NCBI GenBank assembly: GCA_029939635.1
Contig: JAOZSN010000004.1
Span: 1-37,496, forward strand
DNA length: 37,496 bases
Direction of reading: 5' to 3'
Source of the DNA: Deltaproteobacteria bacterium
Lineage (GTDB): Bacteria > Desulfobacterota > Desulfobulbia > Desulfobulbales > SURF-16
Shown here: one piece after another, positions 25,836 through 33,261 of the stretch
How positions within the stretch are numbered: position 1 is the first letter of the stretch
How the letters are laid out: every line of letters begins with the position of its first letter
Notes under the pieces: model-generated
Told to the model about the DNA's origin: nothing
What the model saw: only the letters and a program-made list of their open reading frames with translations
Databases searched by the model: none
Position numbers and translations under genes: made by a program

Positions 25836-26300
25836 TTAGATCACGCCAAGTCCCACCAGACCGATGGAAATGGCAAAGAGAAAAAGAACAGGGAGCAGCC
25901 GCCTGGCAAAGGGATAGTTAAAATCAAAGAGATAGAGAATGATCATGGCCGTGCCCAAACCAAGCCAGGGAACCATAGCCACAGAAAGGGCATCGCTCCA
26001 TAGATTTTTCTGTAACGCCACGGCGAAAAAAAGGGTCCCCAGGGAGGTAGCGGTGATAACGAGCAGACTCAATTCCATGAGCTGACGAGACAAGAGCAGC
26101 ATAAGGGAATAGGCTCCCAGATGCTCCATGATCAAGCCCAAAAAGACAAAAAACACCGCCCCCACAAAAAATTGCCCACAAATGGTTATGTGTTCTGCAG
26201 CAATATAACTGGCAGCAGACTGATACAAGGCAGCCACATCCACATCATAGGCAATGGAAAAACCACAGCTGATGCTAATTATAACGAGATGAATCAACAT
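25836..26300 (-). CDS. Small multi-pass membrane protein linked to a P-II-like gene
   Basis: A 154-residue, strongly hydrophobic protein. About four or five membrane segments are visible: LIHLVIISISCGFSIAY, FVGAVFFVFLGLIMEHLG, LLVITATSLGTLFFAVAL, MVPWLGLGTAMIILYLF and LLPVLFLFAISIGLVGLGVI. No family was recognised. The ATG lies 4 nt after the stop of the P-II-like gene, so the two form one operon. P-II-like proteins commonly gate a cotranscribed membrane transporter (GlnK-AmtB, SbtB-SbtA), so this may be the controlled membrane partner, which is inference only. It is too short for DUF1538, the usual membrane partner of a related P-II subgroup. Confidence 0.65.
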   Translation of the reverse strand: MLIHLVIISISCGFSIAYDVDVAALYQSAASYIAAEHITICGQFFVGAVFFVFLGLIMEHLGAYSLMLLLSRQLMELSLLVITATSLGTLFFAVALQKNLWSDALSVAMVPWLGLGTAMIILYLFDFNYPFARRLLPVLFLFAISIGLVGLGVI

Positions 26301-26304
26301 GGGC

Positions 26305-26619
26305 TTAAGAAAGGAACCCTACGGCCCGATCAAGTTTATGTAAGAAGGCGAAACCTTTGCCCTCCTCTTCCAGGTTGGCTCCCGCCACCACTGCATCAAA
26401 AACCGCATCTGTCTCCTCTGGCTTAGTGATAATAAGAATTACCTCCTTTTCCGGCTTGATCAAGCGGCCAAGAATCCCCAATTTCTCACGAACCCCACGC
26501 CCCCGACCATAATAGATGGTCGCCCCTTCAGCCCCAGCAGCAATAGCACGGTCAACCACCTTATCGGCGTGACCCCGCTGAACAATGCAGGTTATCAGGT
26601 TCGGTTTGTCTGTACTCAT
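26305..26619 (-). CDS. P-II-like (GlnB-fold) signalling protein
   Basis: A 104-residue protein with the ferredoxin-like P-II fold: the strand LITCIVQRGHADKVVDRA, the helix to GATIYYGRGRGV, the strand EVILIITKP, and a helix ETDAVFDAVV leading to a C-terminal region GKGFAFLHKLDRAVGF. The T-loop YYGRGRGVREKLGILG lacks the uridylylated tyrosine context of canonical GlnB, placing it among P-II-like proteins with other ligands (nucleotides, carbonate and so on). AGGAGA lies 7 nt before the ATG. A 10-bp perfect inverted repeat (26632-26671) lies just upstream and may regulate it. It is cotranscribed with the small membrane protein that follows. Confidence 0.8.
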   Translation of the reverse strand: MSTDKPNLITCIVQRGHADKVVDRAIAAGAEGATIYYGRGRGVREKLGILGRLIKPEKEVILIITKPEETDAVFDAVVAGANLEEEGKGFAFLHKLDRAVGFLS

Positions 26620-26631
26620 AATCTCTCCTCT

Positions 26632-26671
26632 AGGGTGTCTTAAAAAACTGCTATTATTTTCAAGACACCCT
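26632..26671. repeat. Perfect 10-bp inverted repeat upstream of the P-II-like gene
   Basis: AGGGTGTCTT (26632-26641) and AAGACACCCT (26662-26671) enclose 20 bp. It may be an operator or a hairpin after the HD-GYP gene. No T-tract follows on the minus strand, so an intrinsic terminator is less likely. Confidence 0.5.
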
Positions 26672-26712
26672 CTAATAAAACTAGCAGCTGTATAGCTGTA
26701 ACCAGCTCCTTA

Positions 26713-27747
26713 TCAACCATTTCCCTCTTCACGAAAATCTAGCTGGATCTGATTCATTTCCATCTCATTGCGCAGATAACTCTCCACCAGTAACGGATCA
26801 AAATGCTTGCCCTTTTCCTCAAGAAGGATGGACTTGGCCCGCTCAAAAGAAAAAACATCTTTGTAACACCGTTTTGAGGTCAAGGCGTCAAAGACATCCG
26901 CCAAGGCCATAATCCGTGCGGCCAGGGGGATATGCTCTCCTACCAAGCCCTGAGGATAGCCACTACCGTCCCATTTTTCATGGTGAAACAGGGCAATCTC
27001 ATGGGCCATCTTCAGATAATTTGACCCATTTTTATCATACAGATCCTTAAGAATCTGCCCTCCCATGGAGGTGTGGGTCTTCATCAACTCATATTCCCCA
27101 TCATTGAGGCGGCCAGGTTTGTGGAGCACCGAATCAGGAATGCCAACCTTACCAATATCATGGAGGGGACTGACACTGACAATATCCTGCACCTGAGTCT
27201 TGGTCAGCCCAAGCTCTGGACAATGACGATATAAATCGTCGCCAATAAGCTGACAATACTTGCGCACCCGATTAAGATGGCTCCCAGTCTCACCACTGCG
27301 ATAGGCCGCTAATTCAGCCATGGCAAAAATTAGTTCATCCTGCCCCTCCAACCGCAACAATCTTGAGGCACCCTGCAGGCGCAGAACCAGCTCCTGGGTA
27401 AAAATTGGCTTTGTGACATAATCGTCTGCACCCAAAGTAAGGGCACGCACCAAGGCCTCACGATCATCAAGACCAGTCAAAACAATAATATAGGTATAAT
27501 GGGATTCATGGCTACGAATATGCTCTAAGACAGCAAAGCCATCAACGTCTGGCATGAGCAGGTCGGTAATGACCACCCGTACCCCAGGATTCTCCTGCCA
27601 CAACGCTATCCCCTGGCGGCCATCTTCAGCCGCCAACACCTGGTACCCCTGCTTTTCCAACTGACTGGAAATAATACGACGTTGGGTAGCCTCATCCTCC
27701 ATCAAGAGAATGGTTGGTTTATTCTGCAAAGTCTCGCTCTTCTCCAT
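26713..27747 (-). CDS. REC-HD-GYP response regulator (putative c-di-GMP phosphodiesterase)
   Basis: A 344-residue protein. The receiver domain (about 12-128) has the acidic pair MEDE, phospho-acceptor D62 in VVITDLLMPDVDG, and the lysine in YVTKPI. The HD-GYP domain follows: the helix GETGSHLNRVRKYCQLI, HDIGK at 196-200, the second-sphere HTSMGG, HHEKWDGSGYP at 255-265 carrying the GYP-type motif, and ALADVFDALTSKRCYK. HD-GYP enzymes hydrolyse c-di-GMP to GMP; all metal-binding motifs are visible. AGG precedes the ATG by 8 nt. No kinase gene is adjacent on this strand, but two hybrid kinases occur elsewhere in the window. Confidence 0.92.
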   Translation of the reverse strand: MEKSETLQNKPTILLMEDEATQRRIISSQLEKQGYQVLAAEDGRQGIALWQENPGVRVVITDLLMPDVDGFAVLEHIRSHESHYTYIIVLTGLDDREALVRALTLGADDYVTKPIFTQELVLRLQGASRLLRLEGQDELIFAMAELAAYRSGETGSHLNRVRKYCQLIGDDLYRHCPELGLTKTQVQDIVSVSPLHDIGKVGIPDSVLHKPGRLNDGEYELMKTHTSMGGQILKDLYDKNGSNYLKMAHEIALFHHEKWDGSGYPQGLVGEHIPLAARIMALADVFDALTSKRCYKDVFSFERAKSILLEEKGKHFDPLLVESYLRNEMEMNQIQLDFREEGNG

Positions 27748-27890
27748 ACCACTGCCTCATAAAACCACATGACCACTCGTGCAAAAAAGTACCGATTCTA
27801 TTATGACAAAAATAACTATAAAAATTCTACAGGGACAGGGAGTTAAAAGGCAAGATAAAAAATGGGGAGAGTGGACGCTGAACAGTTAGC

Positions 27891-28367
27891 TTATTTCTTG
27901 GGCAGAGAATAAAAGTCATGCCAGCAGCGTTTCATGGCCTGGCGCAACTCCTTATCTTCCACACTCTCCAAAAGACGATCCATGGCTGATGATTCTTCTG
28001 GCGCTGGCTCGGTCTTAGGAGGAGTATAGAGGGGCGTCTCGTCCTGAAAAAAGTCTGCTCCAGTTTTAGCAAGCTGGAAACGAATATCCTCAATGCATTC
28101 CTTAGGTAAAGAACGATTCAATTTAGTTAACAGATCATGCTTTAAAAACTGCAACTGCTGATGCCACACAGCATCGGAGACATCAACCCACAACACCTTG
28201 CCTCGATAGCGACTGGGCACAGCATGACGACTAATCTCCGTGCCAACCAAGGCCTGCCAGCGCTCAAAGACCTGATGCAGCTCAAAACGGCTCTGCCATT
28301 TCTTTTTGGTGACGATCTCAGCCAGCAGTGAATGCATGGGCAGAGGGAATGTTTTGGATCGGGCCAT
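27891..28367 (-). CDS. DciA-like / DUF721 protein
   Basis: A 158-residue protein. The N-terminal DUF721 domain has the pattern LLAEIVTKKKWQSRFELHQV, then FERWQALVGTEISRHAVPSR and GKVLWVDVSDAVWHQQLQFL. This is the core found in DciA, a helicase-operator protein that helps load DnaB in most bacteria lacking DnaC. The C-terminal part is acidic and proline-rich (ETPLYTPPKTEPAPEE) and ends with a helix ELRQAMKRCWHDFYSL. The activity assignment is inferred from the family; the N-terminal domain match is the stronger evidence. The ATG lies only 12 nt from the (TTGACGG) heptamer array, which therefore occupies the ribosome-binding position. Confidence 0.75.
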   Translation of the reverse strand: MARSKTFPLPMHSLLAEIVTKKKWQSRFELHQVFERWQALVGTEISRHAVPSRYRGKVLWVDVSDAVWHQQLQFLKHDLLTKLNRSLPKECIEDIRFQLAKTGADFFQDETPLYTPPKTEPAPEESSAMDRLLESVEDKELRQAMKRCWHDFYSLPKK

Positions 28368-28379
28368 AGAAAAAAGAGG

Positions 28380-28425
28380 TTGACGGTTGACGGTTGACGG
28401 TTGACGGTTGACGGTTGACGGTTGA
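28380..28425 (+). repeat. Perfect heptamer array (TTGACGG) x6 plus 4 nt
   Basis: Six identical units at 28380-28421 plus TTGA. It lies between divergent dciA-like and ychF genes, 12 bp from the dciA-like ATG. Read as CGGTTGA it belongs to the same 7-nt phase family as the other arrays. Confidence 0.9.
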
Positions 28426-28472
28426 AATTCTATTCCGTACTTGCCCCTTTGCCAAGAAGTAATTATATAATG

Positions 28473-28500
28473 TTGACTAATTTAAATAACACTTTATCAA
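28473..28500 (+). promoter_or_regulatory. Putative sigma-70 promoter for ychF
   Basis: TTGACT (28473-28478), a 16-bp AT-rich spacer, TATCAA (28495-28500). It lies 33 bp before the ychF ATG, which has a good AGGAG Shine-Dalgarno at about 28521. Confidence 0.4.
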
Positions 28501-28532
28501 AATCTTTAAATCCGTTTCCTTAGGAGTAAACC

Positions 28533-29627
28533 ATGGGTTTTCGTTGCGGCATTGTCGGCCTGCCAAATGTGGGCAAATCCACCATTTTTAACGCCATGAC
28601 GGCGGCTGAGATTGAATCAGCCAACTATCCGTTCTGCACCATTGAACCCAATGTTGGCATGGTACCTGTTCCCGACCCTCGCCTTAAAAAGCTTGGCGAC
28701 TTGGCCCAGACCAAAAAATTAGTTCCAGCCCAGATGGAGTTTGTTGACATTGCCGGGCTGGTCAGTGGTGCCAGCAAGGGTGAAGGCCTGGGTAACCAGT
28801 TCCTCGGTCATATTCGTCAGGTAGATGCCATTGCCCATGTTATTCGCTGTTTTGAAAACAGTAATATTGTCCATGTGGATGGCAGTATTGACCCGCTGCG
28901 TGACAGAGAGGTCATTAACATGGAACTCATCCTGGCAGATCTGGACACGGTGGAAAAACGTCTTGCCAAGACACGCAGCCAGGCCAAGTCTGGAGATAAA
29001 ACATTTATTGCCCAGGCAGCGATTCTTGAAGAGTTATATAACCTGCTGGATGAAGGCAAACCTGCCCGGCAAATGAAAACAGACGAGTTAAGCGAAAAAC
29101 TGCTCAAGGAACTCTGCCTGCTCACCAATAAGCCCGTGCTCTACGTTGCCAATGTCAATGAAGATGATATTGCCACCGGCAATGACTGGGTTGACAAATT
29201 GCGCGACGAGGTGAAAGAGGAAGGGGCACCAGTAGTGGTTATTTCCGGTGGTATCGAGGAGGAACTTGCGGGCCTTGACGCTGAAGAGCAGGCCGAATAC
29301 CTGGCTGATCTTGGCATGGAAGAATCTGGCCTGGGGCGCCTCATCCACGCAGGTTATAGTCTGCTGGGGCTGACCAATTATTTTACCGTGGGCGAGAAAG
29401 AAACCAGGGCCTGGACCATTAAAAAAGGAGCCACTGCCCCAGAGGCAGCCGGGGTTATCCATACTGATTTCCAGAAAGGGTTTATCCGGGCAGAGATCAT
29501 TGCCTATGACGATTTTATCGCCTGTGATGGCGAGGCTGGGGCCAAGGAAAAAGGTCTCTGGCGCCTGGAAGGCAAAGAGTATATTGTCCAAGATGGAGAC
29601 TGTATCAATTTCAGATTTAACGTGTAA
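28533..29627 (+). CDS. ychF: Redox-regulated/translation-associated P-loop NTPase YchF (OLA1 family)
   Basis: A 364-residue Obg-related ATPase. The P-loop GLPNVGKS is at 9-16, switch region NYPFCTIEPNVG, G3 DIAGLVSGASKGEGLGN, and the noncanonical G4-type VLYVANVNEDD. The helical coiled-coil insertion lies around VEKRLAKTRSQAKSG. The C-terminal TGS domain has the typical end 'GLWRLEGKEYIVQDGDCINFRFNV' in pieces. YchF binds ribosomes and hydrolyses ATP rather than GTP; its role is in translation and stress. A strong AGGAG Shine-Dalgarno precedes the ATG. It starts a short + strand run with the DUF2721 gene 12 bp downstream. Confidence 0.96.
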   Translation: MGFRCGIVGLPNVGKSTIFNAMTAAEIESANYPFCTIEPNVGMVPVPDPRLKKLGDLAQTKKLVPAQMEFVDIAGLVSGASKGEGLGNQFLGHIRQVDAIAHVIRCFENSNIVHVDGSIDPLRDREVINMELILADLDTVEKRLAKTRSQAKSGDKTFIAQAAILEELYNLLDEGKPARQMKTDELSEKLLKELCLLTNKPVLYVANVNEDDIATGNDWVDKLRDEVKEEGAPVVVISGGIEEELAGLDAEEQAEYLADLGMEESGLGRLIHAGYSLLGLTNYFTVGEKETRAWTIKKGATAPEAAGVIHTDFQKGFIRAEIIAYDDFIACDGEAGAKEKGLWRLEGKEYIVQDGDCINFRFNV

Positions 29628-29639
29628 TAAAAATCCACC

Positions 29640-30044
29640 ATGGATATCACCCTCACCACACCAGCTCTGATCTTTCCCACGGTTTCCCTGCTCATGGTGG
29701 CCTATACCAACCGTTTTAATGCCCTGGGGGCACGTATCCGTAGCCTGGGAAAAGAATACAGGGAAAAACCAGACGAACATCTGGTGGCTCAGATTAAAAT
29801 TTTACGGAAACGGGTGGCACTCATTCGCAATATGCAGGCCTGCGGCCTCATCAGCCTCTTCACCTGCGTACTCTGCATCTTTACCCTTATTAGCGGCTTA
29901 ATGGTGGTGAGCAAACTCACCTTCGCCTTCAGCCTGGTCATGATGCTGATATCCCTGACCATATCCCTCAAAGAAGTACTAATCTCTGTTACTGCTCTGG
30001 ATTTAGAGCTTAATACCATGCTGAACCAGAAGAAGAAGGAATAA
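29640..30044 (+). CDS. DUF2721 family membrane protein
   Basis: A 134-residue protein. It opens with LTTPALIFPTVSLLMVAYTNRFNALGARIR, read in two halves: a membrane segment and the conserved YTNRF motif followed by a basic amphipathic region. Two further membrane segments follow: ACGLISLFTCVLCIFTLISG and LTFAFSLVMMLISLTISL. A C-terminal helix LDLELNTMLNQKKKE ends it. This pattern matches DUF2721, a small family of unknown function. It sits 12 bp after ychF and 2 bp before the DUF4438 gene, so the three are probably cotranscribed. Confidence 0.8.
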   Translation: MDITLTTPALIFPTVSLLMVAYTNRFNALGARIRSLGKEYREKPDEHLVAQIKILRKRVALIRNMQACGLISLFTCVLCIFTLISGLMVVSKLTFAFSLVMMLISLTISLKEVLISVTALDLELNTMLNQKKKE

Positions 30045-30046
30045 CC

Positions 30047-30928
30047 ATGCTTACCACCAACAAAGCACAACTGGTCTGCCAATCGGTCATTGGTGAGATC
30101 ACCTCCCCTTTAGGCGGCGTTAACCCCTATCGTATCGACCCTGACGGCCATTCAGACATCTACCCTGGAGTGGGCGGCATTACCTATAATGTTAGAGTTG
30201 GAGATGGAGCCTGCGGTCTTTTTGCCGATCATGTTGAACCAGGGGTTTCTATCTCAAACTTTACCAAATTTGCAGGCCAAAGCGGCCCCAATCAAGCGCT
30301 CAACATCTTTTCCTGTGCTGGTAATGTTGCAACGGTGGTTTCCGGTGAGGCCAAGGGCGAGACAGGCAGAATCACAGGCAAGCATGGTGGCATTGACCAT
30401 GTCCTCATTGACTTCGAGCCAGAGGTGCTCGACAACCTGGTTATAGGCGACAAGATCCAGGTCAAAGGCTTTGGCACAGGTCTGCAACTTATTGATCATC
30501 CTGACATCAAGGTACTTAATTTGGATCCTGCCCTCTTTGCCTGCCTGGATGTTAAGGTAAACAATGAGGGCTCCCTGCAGGTACCAGTGACCCATAAGGT
30601 ACCTGCAAAAATCATGGGATCTGGTATTGGTCATACGCAATCAAACACTGGCGATTACGACATCCAACTCTTTGACAAACCAACAGTGGCAGAGTATGGT
30701 TTGCAAAGTTTACGACTCGGTGATTTTGTGGCCATCATGGATGCAGATGCCACCTATGGTCGCATCTACCGCACCGGAGGTGTGGTCATTGCGGTTATCG
30801 TTCACTCCGACTGTGTCCTGGCCGGCCATGGCCCTGGTGCCATGGTGGTCATGGCCTCCAAAGAGGGCAAAATAACCCCGATCATAGACCCTGACGCCAA
30901 TCTGAAAAATTATTTTAACAGAATGTAG
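30047..30928 (+). CDS. DUF4438 family protein
   Basis: A 293-residue soluble protein without signal or membrane segments. The family opening is clear: GEITSPLGGVNPYRIDPDGH, then YPGVGGITYNVRVGDGACG. Later it has glycine-rich conserved blocks GSGIGHTQSNTGDYDIQLFD and 'VVIAVIVHSDCVLAGHGPG' with an acidic C-terminus. This family is of unknown function; the conserved H/D/G pattern suggests metal or nucleotide binding, which is inference. The ATG lies 2 bp after the DUF2721 stop. pyrE follows after 78 bp holding a heptamer array. Confidence 0.8.
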   Translation: MLTTNKAQLVCQSVIGEITSPLGGVNPYRIDPDGHSDIYPGVGGITYNVRVGDGACGLFADHVEPGVSISNFTKFAGQSGPNQALNIFSCAGNVATVVSGEAKGETGRITGKHGGIDHVLIDFEPEVLDNLVIGDKIQVKGFGTGLQLIDHPDIKVLNLDPALFACLDVKVNNEGSLQVPVTHKVPAKIMGSGIGHTQSNTGDYDIQLFDKPTVAEYGLQSLRLGDFVAIMDADATYGRIYRTGGVVIAVIVHSDCVLAGHGPGAMVVMASKEGKITPIIDPDANLKNYFNRM

Positions 30929-30963
30929 AAACTATTATGGCCCAGGAACCAATAGAATGGCTC

Positions 30964-31002
30964 CTGACACCTGACACCTGACACCTGATACCTGACACCT
31001 GA
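30964..31002 (+). repeat. Heptamer array (CTGACAC) x5 plus 4 nt
   Basis: CTGACAC three times, CTGATAC, CTGACAC, then CTGA, ending 4 bp before the pyrE ATG. It replaces a recognisable Shine-Dalgarno. Confidence 0.88.
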
Positions 31003-31006
31003 AAAA

Positions 31007-31564
31007 ATGACTGATCGCGAAAAATTAAAGAAATTACTGCTGGAAAAATCGTATCGCAAGGGTACCTTCACCCTCTCCTCTGGTCGCGAATCCGATTTTT
31101 ATATCGATGGCAAACAGACCATCCTCTCGGCAGAGGGTGCATACCTCGTTGGCCGTCTCATCTTTGAGCTTATCCAAAACCACCAGGATGATATTGGTGC
31201 CGTTGGCGGCATGACCCTGGGAGCCGACCCGCTGGTTACAGCCACCTCTATTGCCTCTTTTATGGCAGATGAGCCTATTCCCGCCTTTATCGTTCGGAAG
31301 GAGGCCAAAGGCCATGGCACAGAAAATTTTCTGGAAGGTCAGAAGAATATGCCAGAGGGCTGCAATGTAACCCTACTGGAAGATGTGGTCACTACAGGTG
31401 GCACCCTGCTCCAGGTCATTGACCGCGTTGAGGCCCAGGGTTTCAAGGTGGTACAGATTATTACCGTGGTAGATCGCCAGGAAGGCGGGGAAAAGACCTT
31501 GGCAGACAAAGGCTTCAAATTGGAAACCATCTTCACCCGTGCCCAGTTATTAGACGAAGAGTAG
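31007..31564 (+). CDS. pyrE: Orotate phosphoribosyltransferase
   Basis: A 185-residue type I phosphoribosyltransferase that converts orotate and PRPP to OMP, the fifth step of pyrimidine synthesis. Visible motifs are FTLSSGRESDFYIDGK (orotate and fold entry), GGMTLGADPLVTATS, the catalytic-loop region VRKEAKGHGTENF, and the PRPP-binding VTLLEDVVTTGGT at 121-133. Length and order are typical. The ATG 31007 is preceded by four A's after the heptamer array rather than a Shine-Dalgarno. It belongs to the same pathway as carA/carB 20 kb away. Confidence 0.95.
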   Translation: MTDREKLKKLLLEKSYRKGTFTLSSGRESDFYIDGKQTILSAEGAYLVGRLIFELIQNHQDDIGAVGGMTLGADPLVTATSIASFMADEPIPAFIVRKEAKGHGTENFLEGQKNMPEGCNVTLLEDVVTTGGTLLQVIDRVEAQGFKVVQIITVVDRQEGGEKTLADKGFKLETIFTRAQLLDEE

Positions 31565-31576
31565 AAAAATAGGTAG

Positions 31577-31649
31577 CAGTTACCAGTTGTCGGTTATCAG
31601 TTCAAACCGCATCACACTGTAAACTGACAACCGGTAACAGGTAACTGCA
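31577..31649. repeat. Inverted pair of heptamer arrays (CRGTTNN / AACYGNN)
   Basis: The left half is CAGTTAC, CAGTTGT, CGGTTAT, CAGTTCA (31577-31604). The right half is AACTGAC, AACCGGT, AACAGGT, AACTGCA (31622-31649), the same units on the opposite strand. The arms can pair as a long imperfect hairpin between pyrE and the small CxxC gene. Confidence 0.75.
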
Positions 31650-31652
31650 GTC

Positions 31653-31826
31653 ATGAAATGCCGTAAATGTAATGAAGGAGAGTTAGAGGTGGCCCGCTCC
31701 TGTAGACGAGTGCGAATGAAATGCCGTAAATGCCACCAGGAGTTTCAAATCCACGAGGTCGCCTCTGACCTGGACGACAAGACCTGCGCCATTCTCGAGC
31801 GCTACACCGCCATCATTTATGATTAA
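31653..31826 (+). CDS. Small dual-CxxC zinc-ribbon-like protein
   Basis: 57 residues, below usual calling thresholds. It has two CxxC motifs, C3-RK-C6 and C24-RK-C27, in an MKCRKCNEGELEV...RMKCRKCHQEF arrangement, spaced like the ligands of a zinc ribbon. A helical tail ends in LDDKTCAILERYTAIIYD. It is similar, from memory, to a family described in public annotation as dual CXXC motif small (seleno)protein. Here all four positions are Cys codons and no in-frame UGA occurs. The function is unknown; Zn binding or a redox role are possible. It follows pyrE with a hairpin-forming repeat between and has no strong Shine-Dalgarno. Confidence 0.75.
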   Translation: MKCRKCNEGELEVARSCRRVRMKCRKCHQEFQIHEVASDLDDKTCAILERYTAIIYD

Positions 31827-31919
31827 CTCCCCATTCTCTCTTTAAATCTTCAGTAAAAACGTAAATTTATACCCCTTTCGCACCCAAATTTCCATTTCCA
31901 TCTAAGCCCCTCAGTGTGC

Positions 31920-31925
31920 TATACT
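31920..31925 (+). promoter_or_regulatory. Extended -10 element upstream of the FadL-type gene
   Basis: TGC-TATACT, an extended -10 with only a weak -35 (TTTCCA, 19 bp upstream). It lies 85 bp before the chosen start. Confidence 0.4.
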
Positions 31926-32009
31926 ATTTAGCCACAACATTAATCATTCCTTTAGGGCGTTGATCAACTTAGCTTGACCTTTGCTCCCCCATCCCCCTTA
32001 GGTGGCACA

Positions 32010-33248
32010 ATGAATTACCGTACGCTTCGTAACACCATGGCCATAGGCCTCACTTTTATTGCAACCTCCAATGCAAACGCGTTTGTTGCCGGACCTGATT
32101 TTTTCGGTCTTGATTTCCGTTTCAGCAATCCCGGCGCACGAGCAAATGCCATGGGGGGCGCTTTTATCGGTCTAGCAGATGATGCCTCCGCCGCCTATAC
32201 TAACCCGGCAGGACTAACCATTCTCACCAGTCCAGAATTCTCACTAGAATTCAAGGGTGGCGAATATACCACCAGAACCAATGACAGACGCGGAGAAACA
32301 GACTATCCAGACAATAGTACATCTCTCTCCTTCCTGAGCTACGCCTATCCCACGGAAAAAGTCACCTTTACCCTGTTTCGCCATACCCTCGTTGACAGTA
32401 CTGCCGAGTTTGACTTTACAGATAATGGTACCGTTGTCGACCATGCCAAAATATCAACAAATATCACTGCCCTTGGCATGGGAATGGGCATGAAGGTCAA
32501 TGATACATTTTCTCTTGGCCTCACCGTTGGCTTTGCTCAGCTGGACTACGACTCTTTTAACAAATCACTTGAAGCTGCCCCTGACAGCCCTGCTGGATAT
32601 GACAACTATGCGATATCATCAGCCAACGAAAATGACACATTTTACACCTTTTCCTTCCTGTGGAATATGGTGGGCGAGCTAAACCTTGGTATGGTGTATC
32701 GCATGGGGTCGGAATTTGAGCCACGCAAAACTGAATATAGATATAACACCACGGTGAGTGGCTATGTCGTTGATTTTGACGCAGAACATACTATCAAAGT
32801 GCCTGATGTCTATGGAGCAGGCCTCTCCTATCGCTTTCCAAAAGACATAACGGCAGCACTCGATGTTTCCTATATTACCTACTCAGACCTCACAAACAAT
32901 CTACTCTCCCGAAATATGTCAGGGGCAATTGGCCCCACATCTGATATGAAGATTGATGATGAAACCGAAGTCCGTTTTGGATTGGAATATATCATTGATC
33001 TGAAAGAGCACCCGCTAGCTTTACGCTGCGGCTATTATTACCGCCCCGACCACAAGGTATATTTTACCGGAATTCCGGGCAGCATGGGAAGTGTGGAGCC
33101 ATATCTGGTAAAGGGTGATGATGACCACATTTTCTCTGGCGGAGTGGGATTTCTGCTGTCAGATAATGTTCAGATTGATCTTGCTCTCTCTTCCGGCACA
33201 TTCATCACAGAAGGATATTTTTCTCTGGTCTACCGTTTTGAAAAATAA
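32010..33248 (+). CDS. OmpP1/FadL/TodX-family outer-membrane protein
   Basis: A 412-residue outer-membrane beta-barrel. The start was set at ATG 32010 rather than the upstream frame start, because AGGTGG lies 5 nt before it and because a proper signal peptide (MNYRTLRNTMAIGLTFIATSNANAF, cleavage after NANA) begins there. The family N-terminal plug signature NPGARANAMGGAFIGLADDA followed by YTNPAGL is present. The rest alternates amphipathic strands and ends with an aromatic C-terminal strand (FSLVYRFEK). FadL-type channels import hydrophobic compounds; the substrate here is unknown. It heads a run of three genes for exported proteins. Confidence 0.87.
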   Translation: MNYRTLRNTMAIGLTFIATSNANAFVAGPDFFGLDFRFSNPGARANAMGGAFIGLADDASAAYTNPAGLTILTSPEFSLEFKGGEYTTRTNDRRGETDYPDNSTSLSFLSYAYPTEKVTFTLFRHTLVDSTAEFDFTDNGTVVDHAKISTNITALGMGMGMKVNDTFSLGLTVGFAQLDYDSFNKSLEAAPDSPAGYDNYAISSANENDTFYTFSFLWNMVGELNLGMVYRMGSEFEPRKTEYRYNTTVSGYVVDFDAEHTIKVPDVYGAGLSYRFPKDITAALDVSYITYSDLTNNLLSRNMSGAIGPTSDMKIDDETEVRFGLEYIIDLKEHPLALRCGYYYRPDHKVYFTGIPGSMGSVEPYLVKGDDDHIFSGGVGFLLSDNVQIDLALSSGTFITEGYFSLVYRFEK

Positions 33249-33261
33249 ATGAGGTGTACCC

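Noticed and set aside
26632..26671. Intrinsic terminator for the HD-GYP gene
   Set aside because: The 10-bp inverted repeat has a 20-nt loop and no T-tract after it on the minus strand.
28380..28425. CRISPR array
   Set aside because: The repeat unit is only 7 nt and there are no spacers; no cas genes are nearby.
29088..29780. 230-codon frame antisense to ychF
   Set aside because: It overlaps the strongly conserved ychF gene and has no domain or start signals; an antisense shadow.
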